Below, piece after piece: positions 40,152 to 50,096 of a stretch of DNA of 64,000 bases. A model generated the notes under the pieces. It made no database searches, had not been told where the DNA came from, and saw nothing but the letters and a program-made list of their open reading frames with translations. Within the stretch, counting starts at the first letter, position 1, and every line of letters starts with the position of its first letter. The stretch covers positions 1 through 64,000 of the forward strand of contig NZ_BAVS01000001.1 of the NCBI RefSeq assembly GCF_000521485.1, written 5' to 3'. A program made the position numbers and the translations under genes. The stretch is from Gracilibacillus boraciitolerans JCM 21714. Lineage in GTDB: Bacteria; Bacillota; Bacilli; Bacillales; Amphibacillaceae.

Positions 40152-41153
40152 ATGAGCCAAAAACGGTGGATTGCATTAGTTGTTGCCGCAGCGTTATTTT
40201 TAGCATCTATAACCCTTCAGTTTTTCTCAAGTATAGCAACAGCTGATTTTGAAAACTTATTTAATTTTGAAGATCCGAACCAAAACTTCAATGAAAAAGT
40301 TGTAGAAACTGGTTCTGGCAACAATAAAATCGCTGTCCTTCATTTAAATGGTGTTATTCAGGATACAGCACCAAGCTCGTTAATTAATACGAATTCATAC
40401 CACCATAAACGTTTTTTAGATATGCTGGATCAAGCTGGTGAAGATCGGCAGGTTGATGGCATTATCTTACGTGTGAACACACCTGGTGGTGGAGTTGTAG
40501 AAAGTGCAGAAATCCATGATAAAATTTTGGAGATTCAAGAACAATACGAAAAACCAATTTATATCTCAATGGGTAATACAGCAGCTTCAGGTGGCTATTA
40601 TATTGCAGCGCCAGCAGATAAAATTGTTGCGCATCATGGAACTCTTACAGGATCTATTGGTGTCATTATGGAAAGCTTTAACTTTGCAGAATTTGCTGAT
40701 GAACATGGGATTGATTTCAACACAATTAAAAGTGGAGAATATAAAGATATTATGTCGATGTCTCGGGAAATGACAGATGATGAACGTGCAATTTTGCAAA
40801 CCATGATAGATGATATGTATACAGAGTTTGTGCAGGTTATTGTAAATGGCAGAGATATGACGGAAGAGCGTGTCCGCGAGTTAGGCGATGGTCGTATCTA
40901 TACAGGAGCTCAAGCACAAGAAGTAGATCTCGTTGATGAACTTGGTTCGTTAGATGATACAATTGAAATGATGCGAACAGAACATGAGTTGACAAAAGCA
41001 CAAGTTATTGAATACGAACCTGGCTTGAATTTCAATCAATGGATTGGTGGTTCGGTACAAATTATGTTAGGTGCAGAGTCAGATTTAATTGGAATTAAAG
41101 ACTTATTACGAGAAAATAATGCTCCACGTGCAATGTATCTTTATTCACATTAG
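40152..41153 (+). CDS. sppA: Signal peptide peptidase SppA
   Basis: 333 residues: N-terminal membrane anchor (WIALVVAAALFLASITLQFF), then the S49 peptidase domain with GNTAASGGYYIAAPADKI (catalytic Ser) and IKSGEYKDIMS (catalytic Lys), matching the Ser-Lys dyad of Bacillus SppA. It degrades leftover signal peptides and some antimicrobial peptides at the membrane. Ribosome site AAGGAGG. Followed 12 bases later by the RDD-domain gene as in Bacillus subtilis (sppA-yteJ). Confidence 0.93.
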   Translation: MSQKRWIALVVAAALFLASITLQFFSSIATADFENLFNFEDPNQNFNEKVVETGSGNNKIAVLHLNGVIQDTAPSSLINTNSYHHKRFLDMLDQAGEDRQVDGIILRVNTPGGGVVESAEIHDKILEIQEQYEKPIYISMGNTAASGGYYIAAPADKIVAHHGTLTGSIGVIMESFNFAEFADEHGIDFNTIKSGEYKDIMSMSREMTDDERAILQTMIDDMYTEFVQVIVNGRDMTEERVRELGDGRIYTGAQAQEVDLVDELGSLDDTIEMMRTEHELTKAQVIEYEPGLNFNQWIGGSVQIMLGAESDLIGIKDLLRENNAPRAMYLYSH

Positions 41154-41165
41154 GGAGGTATAGGT

Positions 41166-41626
41166 ATGACTAACGAAATAAACACTGCTCTTACTCCAAC
41201 ATCAAGCATTCAGTATGCAGGATTTTGGATGCGTTTCTGGGCATACTTAGTCGATTTAATTATTGTATTAAGTATTAATGGTATCTTGCTTGTACCTTTT
41301 CATTTTATGGAAAATGGTTTTAATATGGATATTGGGTTTTGGACGGTCACAGGAGCAATAAGCTCGATTGTTTTTTATCTTTATTTTCTGCTGATGACAA
41401 AATTTTATAATCAAACCTAGGTAAAATGATTTTTGGTTTAAGGGTAATTCGTGAGGATAGTCAATCTCTTAGTTGGAGTGATCTACTCTTTCGTGAGGTG
41501 ATCGGCAGGTTCATTCATCGTGTGTTCTTTATTGCTGTCTTATTGTACCTGTTTGTTGCGTTTACTACTGAAAAACAAGGGATTCATGACATGATTGGAA
41601 ATACCCGAGTTGTGATAGAAAAATAG
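41166..41626 (+). CDS. yteJ: RDD-domain membrane protein YteJ (one frame error)
   Basis: About 153 residues corrected, with the RDD pattern: FWMRFWAYLVDLIIVLSING, then a break at ~41418 where AATCAAACCTAGG lacks one C relative to the in-frame NQTLGKMIFGLRV, the standard RDD motif. The C-terminal helix and HDMIGNTRVV end are intact. A second gene of the sppA operon; in Bacillus subtilis the pair protects against lantibiotics. Confidence 0.85.
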
Positions 41627-41772
41627 TGAAAAAGTCTTTGGAATTCCATAGCACTGGAGTGTCCGGGGGGGAATTATATATTCAGAATAGTTTTAATTAT
41701 TTTTGGCAAATCTAATCATGCAGCTTGTTCTTAAAATGAACGCTGACACTATTCTGAAGCGGAGGTTTTCTC

Positions 41773-41884
41773 ATGACAAAGGATTCCTATGCCCCCAAAA
41801 GAAAAACTTCATGGAAAAGACAAGAAGCCAGATGAGCAAAGACGAGGCAAAGCATCTTCATCCGCAAGAAATGTAGATAATTAA
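41773..41884 (+). CDS. Small basic protein of about 36 residues (one frame error)
   Basis: Excellent ribosome site (GGAGG, seven bases before ATG 41773). Removing one C from the C5 at 41792-41796 gives MTKDSYAPKEKLHGKDKKP and then a basic serine-rich end stopping at 41884, immediately before a terminator hairpin. As printed the frame stops after 20 residues. Hydrophilic, no family recognised; the start, end and terminator fit a real small gene. Confidence 0.5.
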
Positions 41885-41892
41885 ACGTAATT

Positions 41893-41917
41893 GGGACACG
41901 ATAGCTGTGTCCCTTTA
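41893..41917 (+). terminator. GGGACA-type hairpin after the small gene
   Basis: GGGACAC / GTGTCCC with a 7-base loop followed by TTTAAAA. Also a member of the dispersed repeat family. Confidence 0.65.
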
Positions 41918-42088
41918 AAATTAGGATTATCTGTACATCTTTCGCTTGATCATCTCTCATGAGTTTTTAGAACATATGCAATCTTTATTTTCATCTTTTA
42001 CTATCTCTAAAATTTAGTGCGAACATACTTGCTTATGTCTTCATATGTATTATAATTTAAATGACATAAGTAGTTGAAATTACATGGC

Positions 42089-42137
42089 GGGACACAGAGC
42101 GTGTAACCATGTCCATGTAGGACAGGCTCTGTGTTCC
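42089..42137 (+). promoter_or_regulatory. Leader hairpin before the LysR gene
   Basis: GGGACACAGAGC pairs with GCTCTGTGTTCC across a 25-base loop, ending six bases before the GAAGGGA ribosome site. Sequence is that of the dispersed GGGACA repeats; it could act as attenuator or simply end upstream transcription. Confidence 0.45.
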
Positions 42138-42155
42138 TAGAGAGAAGGGATGTTT

Positions 42156-43075
42156 ATGACTTTACAGCAGTTGAGGTATGTGATTGAGGTGGTGAGGAGT
42201 CGCTCGATTAATAAGGCGGCTCAGCGTTTGTTTATTAGTCAGCCTAGTCTTTCGAATGCGTTAAAGGAGTTAGAAGAAGAGATTGGTATCAAGATTTTTT
42301 CGCGAACAAATAAGGGGGGATTGTTGTTACGCAGGAAGGTTCAGAGTTTTTAGGTTACGCACGACAGGTGGTCGAGCAAGCAGAGTTGTTAGAAAACCGC
42401 TATAATAAAAGTCGTTCGCCACAGCAAAATTTTTCCGTTTCTACACAGCATTATGCGTTTGCGGTTAGTGCTTTTGTCCGACTTTTAAAAGAATATGATC
42501 GGGAAGAATATGAATTTACATTACGGGAAACAAGGACCTACGAAATTATTGATGATGTAAAAAATTTGCGTAGTGAAATTGGCATATTGTATGTAAATGA
42601 CTTCAATGAAAAAGTGATACATAAGTTTTTACGTGAAGAGAAACTCACCTTTCATTCGTTATTTGTAGCAAAACCGCATGTGTTTATTAGTTCTACGAAT
42701 CCATTGGCAAACAGACAATCGGTTACATTAGCGGATCTAAATCCGTTTCCATATCTGTCCTATGAACAAGGTGATTTTAATTCGTTTTATTTTTCTGAGG
42801 AAATATTAAGTACCTTATCACGACCAAAAAATATTCGGGTAAGTGATCGTGCAACATTGTTTAACTTGTTAATTGGTCTGAATGGTTATACGATTTCTAC
42901 TGGTGTGATTAGCCATAAATTAAACAGTAAAGAAATTATAGCGGTGCCGTTGGAAGTAAACGAGAATATTCATGTGGGTTATATTACACATAAAAATGTT
43001 ACTAATAGTACATTGGCGAATATATATATCCAGTATTTAAAGGAAAATATTGAAGAAGAGCTAACTTTGTTATAG
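42156..43075 (+). CDS. LysR-type transcription regulator (one frame error)
   Basis: About 305 residues corrected. N-terminal helix-turn-helix with FISQPSLSNALKELEEEIGIKIFSR, then a G6 run (42314-42319) where a G4 gives the family reading NKGIVVTQEGSEFLGYA. The effector-binding domain follows with ILYVNDFNEKVIHKFLREEKL and a substrate cleft typical of CysL/YwfK-like members. It ends in a perfect palindromic terminator and precedes a methionine-synthase-like gene, so regulation of sulfur amino acid metabolism is a reasonable inference. Confidence 0.82.
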
Positions 43076-43092
43076 TTTTAAACTATAACAAA
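43066..43092 (+). terminator. Palindromic terminator at the end of the LysR gene
   Basis: Perfect 13-bp stem TTTGTTATAGTTT / AAACTATAACAAA with a 1-base centre, overlapping the stop codon; symmetrical, so it could serve both strands or bind a dimer. Confidence 0.6.
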
Positions 43093-43183
43093 AGATAGAT
43101 TATATGTGTTACCTTATAAGGATTTACAATGTTACACTAAAAATAGATTAATAAACTAATCATTCAACAAAAGGAGCATATTT

Positions 43184-44287
43184 ATGACAAACACAAATGT
43201 ACAGGCACCATTTAGAGCAGATCATGTAGGAAGTTTATTACGCACGGAGCGGATTCATAATGCAAGAAAAGATTTTCAGGAAGGAAATCTTTCAGCAGAA
43301 GAACTTCATGAGATAGAAACGGAAGAAATTACTAAAATAGTAGACAAGCAGATTGAAGTAGGTCTTCAGGCTGTAACGGATGGAGAATTCCGTCGTCGCT
43401 TTTGGCACACCGATTTCCTTGAGCATTTAAATGGCGTGGAAGGGTATATTCCTGATCATGGCTATGCGTTTAAAGGAGAAGAAACAGAGCGATATGATAT
43501 ACGTGCGATCGGCAAAATTTCGTTTAACCAGGATCATCCACATGTTAAAGAATTTATTCAATTCAAGGAAATTGTTGGTGACCGAGCTGTAGCGAAACAG
43601 ACGATTCCAAGTCCAAATCAATTATTTAATGCAGGTATCCGTAATGAAGATATTTACCCAGATATTGAAGAATATGCAGACGATGTTATCCAAGCATATC
43701 AAGATGCTGTTCAAGCATTTTATGAAGCTGGTTGCCGATATCTTCAGTTCGATGATGTATACATAGCGGCACTAAATTCGCCAGACATTACATTTACAGA
43801 TAGTGAATTTCCACGTGAGAAGTTGATTGATTTAGCGTTACGGGTAGTAAACGGTGTATTAGAAGTGAAGCCGGATGATATGATAATTACCACTCATCTT
43901 TGTCGAGGAAACTATCGCTCAAAATGGGCATTTGAAGGAAGCTATGCTACAATTGCACCCACTCTATTCGCAAAAGAAAAAGTTGATGGCTTCTTCTTAG
44001 AATATGATGATGACCGTTCCGGAGATTTTACGCCTCTTGACCATATCCCTAATGGTGGCGCACGAGTAGTACTAGGTGTCTTCACATCTAAACATGGAGA
44101 GCTTGAAGATAAAAACAATATCTTAGCACGTGTGGAGGAAGCAACAAAATATGTTCCATTAGATCAATTATGTATCAGCCCACAATGTGGATTCGCATCA
44201 ACCCATCACGGAAACATTCTAACTGAAGAAGACCAATGGGCAAAACTTAAATATATAGTAGATATTTCAAAAGAAATCTGGAAATAA
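43184..44287 (+). CDS. B12-independent methionine synthase-like protein (YxjG/YxjH type)
   Basis: 367 residues, corresponding to the C-terminal catalytic half of MetE. N-terminal APFRADHVGSLLR and DGEFRRRFW; zinc site residues in ITTHLCRGNYRS (His, Cys) and ISPQCGFAS (Cys). The stand-alone short form is the YxjG/YxjH group of Bacilli, thought to methylate homocysteine from a donor other than polyglutamylated folate. Ribosome site AAGGAG. Downstream of a LysR regulator and ended by a strong terminator. Confidence 0.85.
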   Translation: MTNTNVQAPFRADHVGSLLRTERIHNARKDFQEGNLSAEELHEIETEEITKIVDKQIEVGLQAVTDGEFRRRFWHTDFLEHLNGVEGYIPDHGYAFKGEETERYDIRAIGKISFNQDHPHVKEFIQFKEIVGDRAVAKQTIPSPNQLFNAGIRNEDIYPDIEEYADDVIQAYQDAVQAFYEAGCRYLQFDDVYIAALNSPDITFTDSEFPREKLIDLALRVVNGVLEVKPDDMIITTHLCRGNYRSKWAFEGSYATIAPTLFAKEKVDGFFLEYDDDRSGDFTPLDHIPNGGARVVLGVFTSKHGELEDKNNILARVEEATKYVPLDQLCISPQCGFASTHHGNILTEEDQWAKLKYIVDISKEIWK

Positions 44288-44290
44288 GAC

Positions 44291-44319
44291 AAAGGGACAG
44301 GCTCACTGTCCCTTTTTTG
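44291..44319 (+). terminator. Rho-independent terminator
   Basis: AAAGGGACAG / CTGTCCCTTT with a 5-base loop and a T6 tail; shares the GGGACA core of the dispersed repeats. Confidence 0.85.
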
Positions 44320-44452
44320 TTTATAGATTTTTATTACTTCAAACTTGTAAAATAATGATATAATGGTAGAAATTGATAGTTGTAATTTCGATTGACATGA
44401 AGGATGTGGTCTTCATTTTAAAATCTGAACGATAAAAGATTGTCGTACAGAA

Positions 44453-44650
44453 ATGGTAAACTTATATTATAAAGGATATCTCAGTGAAAAAGAGTTCATG
44501 CAAATTAGGGAGTGCGGGTATTTATTAGTGGCAGGTATTATCTTCATTACCATTGCAAGCTATAATGAATGGAGCAAGCAAAGGGAATCAGAAGGAAAAT
44601 TAATTAGCAAAATGAAACAGCTAGTGAAACGCTTGAAAGAATGGAACTAA
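44453..44650 (+). CDS. Small membrane-anchored protein
   Basis: 65 residues with one hydrophobic helix (YLLVAGIIFITIASY) in the middle and a basic, helical C-terminus (KLISKMKQLVKRLKEW). Start ATG 44453 lacks a strong ribosome site. No family recognised. Confidence 0.4.
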   Translation: MVNLYYKGYLSEKEFMQIRECGYLLVAGIIFITIASYNEWSKQRESEGKLISKMKQLVKRLKEWN

Positions 44651-44672
44651 GAAAGAAAAGGGGACAGAAACT

Positions 44673-44903
44673 TTGTTCCAAAAGGGGGGGGACATTACAG
44701 ATGAAATTGTCATCCTTAAGCCTAGTTTTAAAAAAAGGATTGCTGCTCGGACAAGTGTGAAGCGCCAATTGGTACATAGAACAGGGCTAAAAATGCCAAG
44801 AGGATATGGTTGGATTCGAAACCCAAAGAAATATACTTATAACAAAGTCTACCAAAAAACTTCCTTTGATATTTTTAAACTTAGAAAGAAATTGTTAAAA
44901 TAA
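44673..44903 (+). CDS. Small very basic protein
   Basis: Up to 76 residues, strongly basic, with the block KPSFKKRIAARTSVKRQL and MPRGYGWIRNPKKYTYNKVY. Such short basic proteins of Bacilli are conserved but uncharacterised. The start is uncertain: TTG 44673 gives the full frame through a G8 run (44684-44691), while ATG 44701 has a G-rich ribosome site but opens a different frame that ends at an A7 run, so a run-length error is possible. Confidence 0.45.
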   Translation: MFQKGGDITDEIVILKPSFKKRIAARTSVKRQLVHRTGLKMPRGYGWIRNPKKYTYNKVYQKTSFDIFKLRKKLLK

Positions 44904-44985
44904 GTCAGCGTCTGATCGAGAAATAGCTTCCATCTTGAAAGATTCAGCAAAAAAACGTTTATTTTAGTTTTTTCTCTGTTGCATA

Positions 44986-45573
44986 CTAGTTATCTTTTTT
45001 TGTCTCAATCACTTGAAAAATGGTTTGATAGAAAGCATAACTTCTTGTTACTAATAGACCGGCATCTGTAATTAATTGTTCTGTATCGCGATTAAGATGA
45101 CAGCCTCCTGCAATACGTTTCCAAACTGGTGTTAATATATCCTGGATTGGTCCAATCACAGGATGACCCACGCGCACGTGTTCGAAAAAAAGAGCCTTTC
45201 CGCCTGGCTTTAATACACGCAATATTTCTGTTAACGCTTGTTCAGGGTCAGAAATGGTACAGAATACTAGGGTGGCAACCACTGTATCAAAGGACTGATC
45301 TTCAAAAGGTAAGGATTGCGCTTTTTCATTATGAATGGTAATTTGCCGATCGCCAATTCGTTTAAAAGCTAGTTGTCGCATTGCTTGATCAGGTTCAATG
45401 GCTGTGATTATACAATCTTTTTTGTAATATTGAAAATTAATGCCTGTTCCTGCTCCAATTTCCAGTATATCGCCTGTTGCCTGTCGAATGAGGTTCTCTC
45501 TTACCTTTTTAAATCGATTCTTTTCAAACGGTTGCATGATGGTGTCATATGCGTTGGCCATCCATTTCGACAT
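44986..45573 (-). CDS. SAM-dependent methyltransferase, class I
   Basis: 195 residues. SAM-binding GDILEIGAGTGINFQYY, an acidic end of the second strand (AIEPD), SLPFEDQSFDTVVATLVFC and LKPGGKALFFEHV are the standard motifs of the UbiE/phosphatidylethanolamine methyltransferase-like group. Substrate unknown; small-molecule or lipid likely. Ribosome site GGGAG upstream. Same strand as the following MFS gene but 120 bases apart. Confidence 0.8.
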   Translation of the reverse strand: MSKWMANAYDTIMQPFEKNRFKKVRENLIRQATGDILEIGAGTGINFQYYKKDCIITAIEPDQAMRQLAFKRIGDRQITIHNEKAQSLPFEDQSFDTVVATLVFCTISDPEQALTEILRVLKPGGKALFFEHVRVGHPVIGPIQDILTPVWKRIAGGCHLNRDTEQLITDAGLLVTRSYAFYQTIFQVIETKKDN

Positions 45574-45692
45574 AAAATCGTCTCCCTTTCTTAGAGTACA
45601 TCAGAATGATAAGGTTCTGTTAGTTTTAAATAAAATGATAAAAAGAAGACTCTCGATCACTATAAAACCTTCTTAAATTAGAAGAGATCTTA

Positions 45693-46862
45693 TTAGAGAG
45701 GCTGAGTAATCTTATCATTCCTTCTGACAGTCATGATAAAAATAATTAAAAACAAAGCACTAACTAAATAAAAGAAACTTATCTGTGATAGCAATTGAAT
45801 GTATAAGCCACCAATGGATGGACCTATCAGACTCCCTAAACTAAAGAACACACCGCAGAGTAAATTACCTGTGGGTAGTAATTCTCTTGGCATCAGGTCA
45901 GTCATATAAGTAATACCTAATGAGAACATCGATCCCACGAACATTCCAGCGATAAATAAACAAGCAAACAAGGCAATAAACGTTCCTTCTATAAACCCAG
46001 CTATCAAAAAACAAACGAATCCAAGAAAAAGAACAGCCGTTAAAATCTTTCTCCTGCCTAATTTATCACTTAACATTCCGAGTGGTAGTTGAAATACAAT
46101 TGCACCAATTGCAAATGCGAATAACAAGGCTGATACATTTCCAACTTCCATTCCTATTCTTAGTGCATAAACCGGAAAATTTCCATTTAAAGAGGTTTCC
46201 AGAAAGCCATAGGCAAATGGAGGTAAAAAAGCTATCCATGCATATTTCCATGCCTTTGCAAAACGCTGAAAGGTATTACGAAATGAGCTCATTTGCAAAT
46301 TTTGCTCGGGCCACTCATTTTTCAAAGTAAATAGAAATAGCCATCCTAACAGGGTAAGACATGCTGAAATAATAAACGGCAAGCTTTCGTTTATTTCCAC
46401 CAGCGAAACCATTAAAGGGCCAACCGCGAATCCAATCCCGAAAAACAATCCATATACTGCAATGTTACGTCCTCGTTTATGATCTGGCGAAAAGGCAGTA
46501 ATCCATGTTTGTGCCCCCCCGAAGTTTAAGGCGTGATCTCCCATTCCTACCAGCAATCTTAAACAGAACCAAAACCAGAATGATTGCCATAGGGGGGGAA
46601 ATAAAGCAAGAGAAACTAAAACTAGAAATCCTCCAGTAATAATAAGCGGTTTATAGCCATATCTACGTAAAGGCAGTTCCATAAAAGGTGAAGCTAATAA
46701 AATTCCGATATATAGAGCAGTTGCGTTTACTCCATTTAAAAAGGAAGATACGCCACTATTTTCAAATATAACAGCGATTAAAGGTAGCAACATCCCCTGG
46801 CTAAAGCCAGAAACAGCTACAATACTCACTAAAATCCAAAAACGAAATCGATTTGCACTCAT
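45693..46862 (-). CDS. MFS transporter, 12 membrane segments
   Basis: 389 residues, with the MFS loop motif between helices 2 and 3 (LPLRRYGYKPL) and its repeat in the second half (LSDKLGRRKI). Two GC runs (46514-46520 and 46592-46598) likely add a glycine and a proline (NFGGAQTW and FPPLW). Of the drug-efflux or metabolite-permease group; substrate unknown. Divergent from the patatin gene. Confidence 0.82.
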   Translation of the reverse strand: MSANRFRFWILVSIVAVSGFSQGMLLPLIAVIFENSGVSSFLNGVNATALYIGILLASPFMELPLRRYGYKPLIITGGFLVLVSLALFPPLWQSFWFWFCLRLLVGMGDHALNFGGAQTWITAFSPDHKRGRNIAVYGLFFGIGFAVGPLMVSLVEINESLPFIISACLTLLGWLFLFTLKNEWPEQNLQMSSFRNTFQRFAKAWKYAWIAFLPPFAYGFLETSLNGNFPVYALRIGMEVGNVSALLFAFAIGAIVFQLPLGMLSDKLGRRKILTAVLFLGFVCFLIAGFIEGTFIALFACLFIAGMFVGSMFSLGITYMTDLMPRELLPTGNLLCGVFFSLGSLIGPSIGGLYIQLLSQISFFYLVSALFLIIFIMTVRRNDKITQPL

Positions 46863-47082
46863 GATTGATCTTCTCTTTCTGTCTGTAATCTAAGTTGCCA
46901 TTCCTGTGTTCTTTGCAACAGAAGATATTATAAACGATTGCGAAAGGAAAGAGAAGAAATGTGATATATTGAATTTTCTAACTTGCTGGAAAGGCTCTTG
47001 AATCTAAGCTCTATAATTTTAAATACTAGCATCCGCTGCTTTTTTTGTTGTATCATATAATTATTGTAATAAACAGGAAGCA

Positions 47083-47946
47083 ATGAGGGATATGATGAAA
47101 GATATTGGATTAGTATTAGAAGGTGGCGGAAGCAGAGGCGTTTATACGGCAGGCGTCCTCAGATATTTGATGGAAAACGACACTTTTTTTCCATATGTAA
47201 TAGGTGTATCTGCAGGTGCCTGTAATGGTTCCTCCTACATTTCAAAACAGATAGATCGTAATCGTATTACGACGATAGAGTATGTAAACCATCCTGAGTA
47301 TTTGTCGTTTAGAAATTGGCTAACCAAACGGCAATTATTTGGAATGGATTTTATTTTTGATACACTACCTAATCAATTGGTGCCATTTGATTATGAAACA
47401 TTCAACAGTGCACCTGAAGAATTTGTAGTTGGCGTAACCGATTGTACCACTGGTGAATCATTATTTTACCGGAAATCAGAATTTGCTGATGATATGATTA
47501 CTTTATTACGAGCGTCGAGTTCATTACCATTGGTTGCTCCAATTGTCCATTTTGACGAAAAAGCGTTGATGGATGGTGGAATTTCTGCGCCAATTCCAAT
47601 TAAACAAGCTATCAGGGATGGATACGAGAAAAACGTAGTAGTTTTGACTAGGAATAGAGGTTATTATAAAAAACCACAGTCCATTAATTGGTATATGCAG
47701 AAGAAGTATCAACAATATCCAGGCTTATTAGCAGCATTAAAGAAACGTCATCAGGAATATAATGAAACCATTAATTTCTTGTACGAAGAAGAAAAGAAAG
47801 GGAACGTGTTTATTATTTCGCCTACAGAAAAACTAAAGGTAGGACGGGTAGAAAGAAATAAGAATAAGTTAAAGGATCTATACCATCGTGGTTATCAGGA
47901 TCTGGAGCAATTAAATGATGCATTAAACGAATTTTTACAAACATAA
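47083..47946 (+). CDS. Patatin-like phospholipase
   Basis: 287 residues, YjjU/RssA-like. Oxyanion motif EGGGSRGVYTAGVL, nucleophile elbow GVSAGACNG (Ser in GxSxG) and catalytic Asp in MDGGISAPIP. No signal peptide, so a cytoplasmic lipid acyl hydrolase. The start may instead be the ATG at 47092 or 47095. Followed 18 bases later by a HAD hydrolase gene, apparently one operon. Confidence 0.85.
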   Translation: MRDMMKDIGLVLEGGGSRGVYTAGVLRYLMENDTFFPYVIGVSAGACNGSSYISKQIDRNRITTIEYVNHPEYLSFRNWLTKRQLFGMDFIFDTLPNQLVPFDYETFNSAPEEFVVGVTDCTTGESLFYRKSEFADDMITLLRASSSLPLVAPIVHFDEKALMDGGISAPIPIKQAIRDGYEKNVVVLTRNRGYYKKPQSINWYMQKKYQQYPGLLAALKKRHQEYNETINFLYEEEKKGNVFIISPTEKLKVGRVERNKNKLKDLYHRGYQDLEQLNDALNEFLQT

Positions 47947-47964
47947 GGAGGGGGGGAGAACATC

Positions 47965-48675
47965 ATGCAAACTATCGTATTTGATGTCGATGATACACTG
48001 TATGATCAGGCACAGTCTTTTCATCAAACAGTTCGTGAACAGATTAGTCAAGACTTTACACCTGAGGAACTTGACAACCTATACAAAAAAAGCAGAAAAT
48101 ACTCAGAACTTTTATTTGACGAAAGTGAACGGGGGGGTGAAATTACTACTTTTGAATGGCAAACCGGCAGATTTATTAAGGCATTTGAAAATTTTGGCAT
48201 TTCGATGAACCAGGAACAAGCAGCAGATTTTCATTATTCATATAAAGATGCCCAGGCAAATATCACGCTATTTCCTGAAATAGTAGAATTATTGGAGCTG
48301 CTAAAGAATCAAGGGAAACAACTAGCTATTTTAACAAACGGGGAAGAAGGCCATCAATCGATGAAGATTGAACAACTTGGCTTAACACAGTGGATTTCTG
48401 AAGATCACATTTTTATATCTGGAACACACGGTGTAGCAAAACCAAAAAAAGTAATATTTGATATTGTCGAAAAGAAATTAAATCTTAATCCAACTGAAAC
48501 CGTCTATATTGGCGACTCCTATGAAAAAGATATCATAGGTGCCAAGCAAGCGGGATGGAAAGCAATTTGGGTTAATTATCGCAACAAGGAAATACCAGAA
48601 GACTCCAAGATACGTCCTGATCAAGAATTACATCATCCAAGCCAGCTGCTAACATATTTCGCTAGCACTAGCTAA
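47965..48675 (+). CDS. HAD-superfamily hydrolase, YjjG/REG-2-like
   Basis: 236 residues. HAD motifs: nucleophile FDVDDTLYDQ, motif II LTNGEEG, motif III lysine in KPKKVIFD and motif IV IGDSYEKDI. Cap domain after residue ~15 (C1 type), so a phosphatase for small metabolites such as nucleotides or sugar phosphates. The ribosome site GGAGGGGG and the ERGGEIT segment each contain a G7 run. Confidence 0.85.
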   Translation: MQTIVFDVDDTLYDQAQSFHQTVREQISQDFTPEELDNLYKKSRKYSELLFDESERGGEITTFEWQTGRFIKAFENFGISMNQEQAADFHYSYKDAQANITLFPEIVELLELLKNQGKQLAILTNGEEGHQSMKIEQLGLTQWISEDHIFISGTHGVAKPKKVIFDIVEKKLNLNPTETVYIGDSYEKDIIGAKQAGWKAIWVNYRNKEIPEDSKIRPDQELHHPSQLLTYFASTS

Positions 48676-48758
48676 GAAAGTTATCTGAGCATAGCGCAAA
48701 AAAAATCATGCATACTTATTAGCACCGAAGGGTATGCCAGTAACAGGAGGTGTGCGGC

Positions 48759-50089
48759 ATGAAATATGTTATCATAGGCGGGGGTTGCTGCTGGTATGAG
48801 TGCAGCAATGGAAATTGTGAGAACAGATAGAACAGCAGATATCACTGTTTTAGAGAAAGGAAAAGATTACTCTTATGGTCAATGCGGTCTACCATACGTT
48901 ATTGGTGGGTTAGTGCCATCAACAAATGATGTAATTGCGCGTTCTGTTAACACTTTTCGAGAAAAATATGGAATAGATGCTAGAATACATACTAACGTAA
49001 CGAAAGTTGATCCGGATCTACAGCAAGTGAGTGGGATAAATCTGGAGGATGGAAGTTCCTTTATGATAGAATATGATCGATTACTAATTGCGACAGGTGT
49101 AGATTCACTTGCTCCTGATTGGCAGGGTATCCATTTAAGCGGTATCCATTCTTTAAAAACATTACAGGATACGAAACAAATAAAAGAAGATTTAACCAAA
49201 GAAATAAATGAAGTAACTGTTGTTGGTGGAGGTTATATTGGACTTGAAATGGCTGAAAATTTCGTCCATCTTGATAAGAAGGTCCGATTGATCCAACGTG
49301 GCAAACAACTTGCTCCGATTTTCGATAAAGATATGGCAACAATTATTGAACAAAAAGCGAAAGAAAAAGGTATAGAAATTATTTTAGAAGAAGAAGTTCA
49401 ATCATTTAGGGGTAACCATCGAGTAGAAGCAGTTGAAACAGATAAACAAACATATACAACAGATCTAGTATTATTAAGTATCGGGGTGACGCCTAATACT
49501 TCTTTCTTAAAGAATACCGGAATTCATAGGAATGATAAAGGTGCATTAGTGGTCAATCGTTACATGCAAACGTCTATTCCAAATGTGTATGCTGCTGGAG
49601 ATTGTGCAACACAATACCATATTGTAAAACAATTAGATGATCATTTCCCGCTTGGAACAACAGCGAATAAGCAAGGGCGTATTGCGGGTGCAAATATGGC
49701 TGATCATCGTTTAACTTTTAAAGGAATTGTGGGGGACTTCTATTATTAAATTTTTTGATTTAACTCTAGGTCGGACTGGCTTAACAGAACAAGAAGCCAA
49801 AAATCTACAAATTGCATATGCTGTAGAAACGATCACAGCCTCTGATCATGCGGGATATTATCCAGGAACTGAAAAAATGGACATCAAACTTGTATATCAT
49901 AAGGAAAACAATCTATTATTAGGTGCACAGATCATTGGTAAAGCCGGCGTAGATAAACGAATTGATGTGTTGGCAACGGCTTTATATAATAACATGACAG
50001 TAGAACAATTGACAGATTTAGATCTTGCATATGCACCTCCTTATAACGGAGTTTGGGATCCAATTCAACAAATGGCAAGAAAAATATAA
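48759..50089 (+). CDS. CoA-disulfide reductase-like flavoprotein (two frame errors)
   Basis: About 443 residues when corrected. MKYVIIGG then an extra G in the G5 at 48780-48784 (family reading IIGGVAAGMSAA); active-site Cys in SYGQCGLPYVIGG; second nucleotide site VVGGGYIGLEMAEN; AAGDCA. A second extra G in the G5 at 49731-49735 breaks KGIVGTSIIKFFDLTLGRTGLTE. The C-terminal dimer domain is intact to IQQMARKI. A single active-site cysteine points to CoA-disulfide reductase or a relative acting on CoA persulfide or NADH peroxide. Ribosome site AGGAGG. Confidence 0.85.
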
Positions 50090-50096
50090 AATGTTA

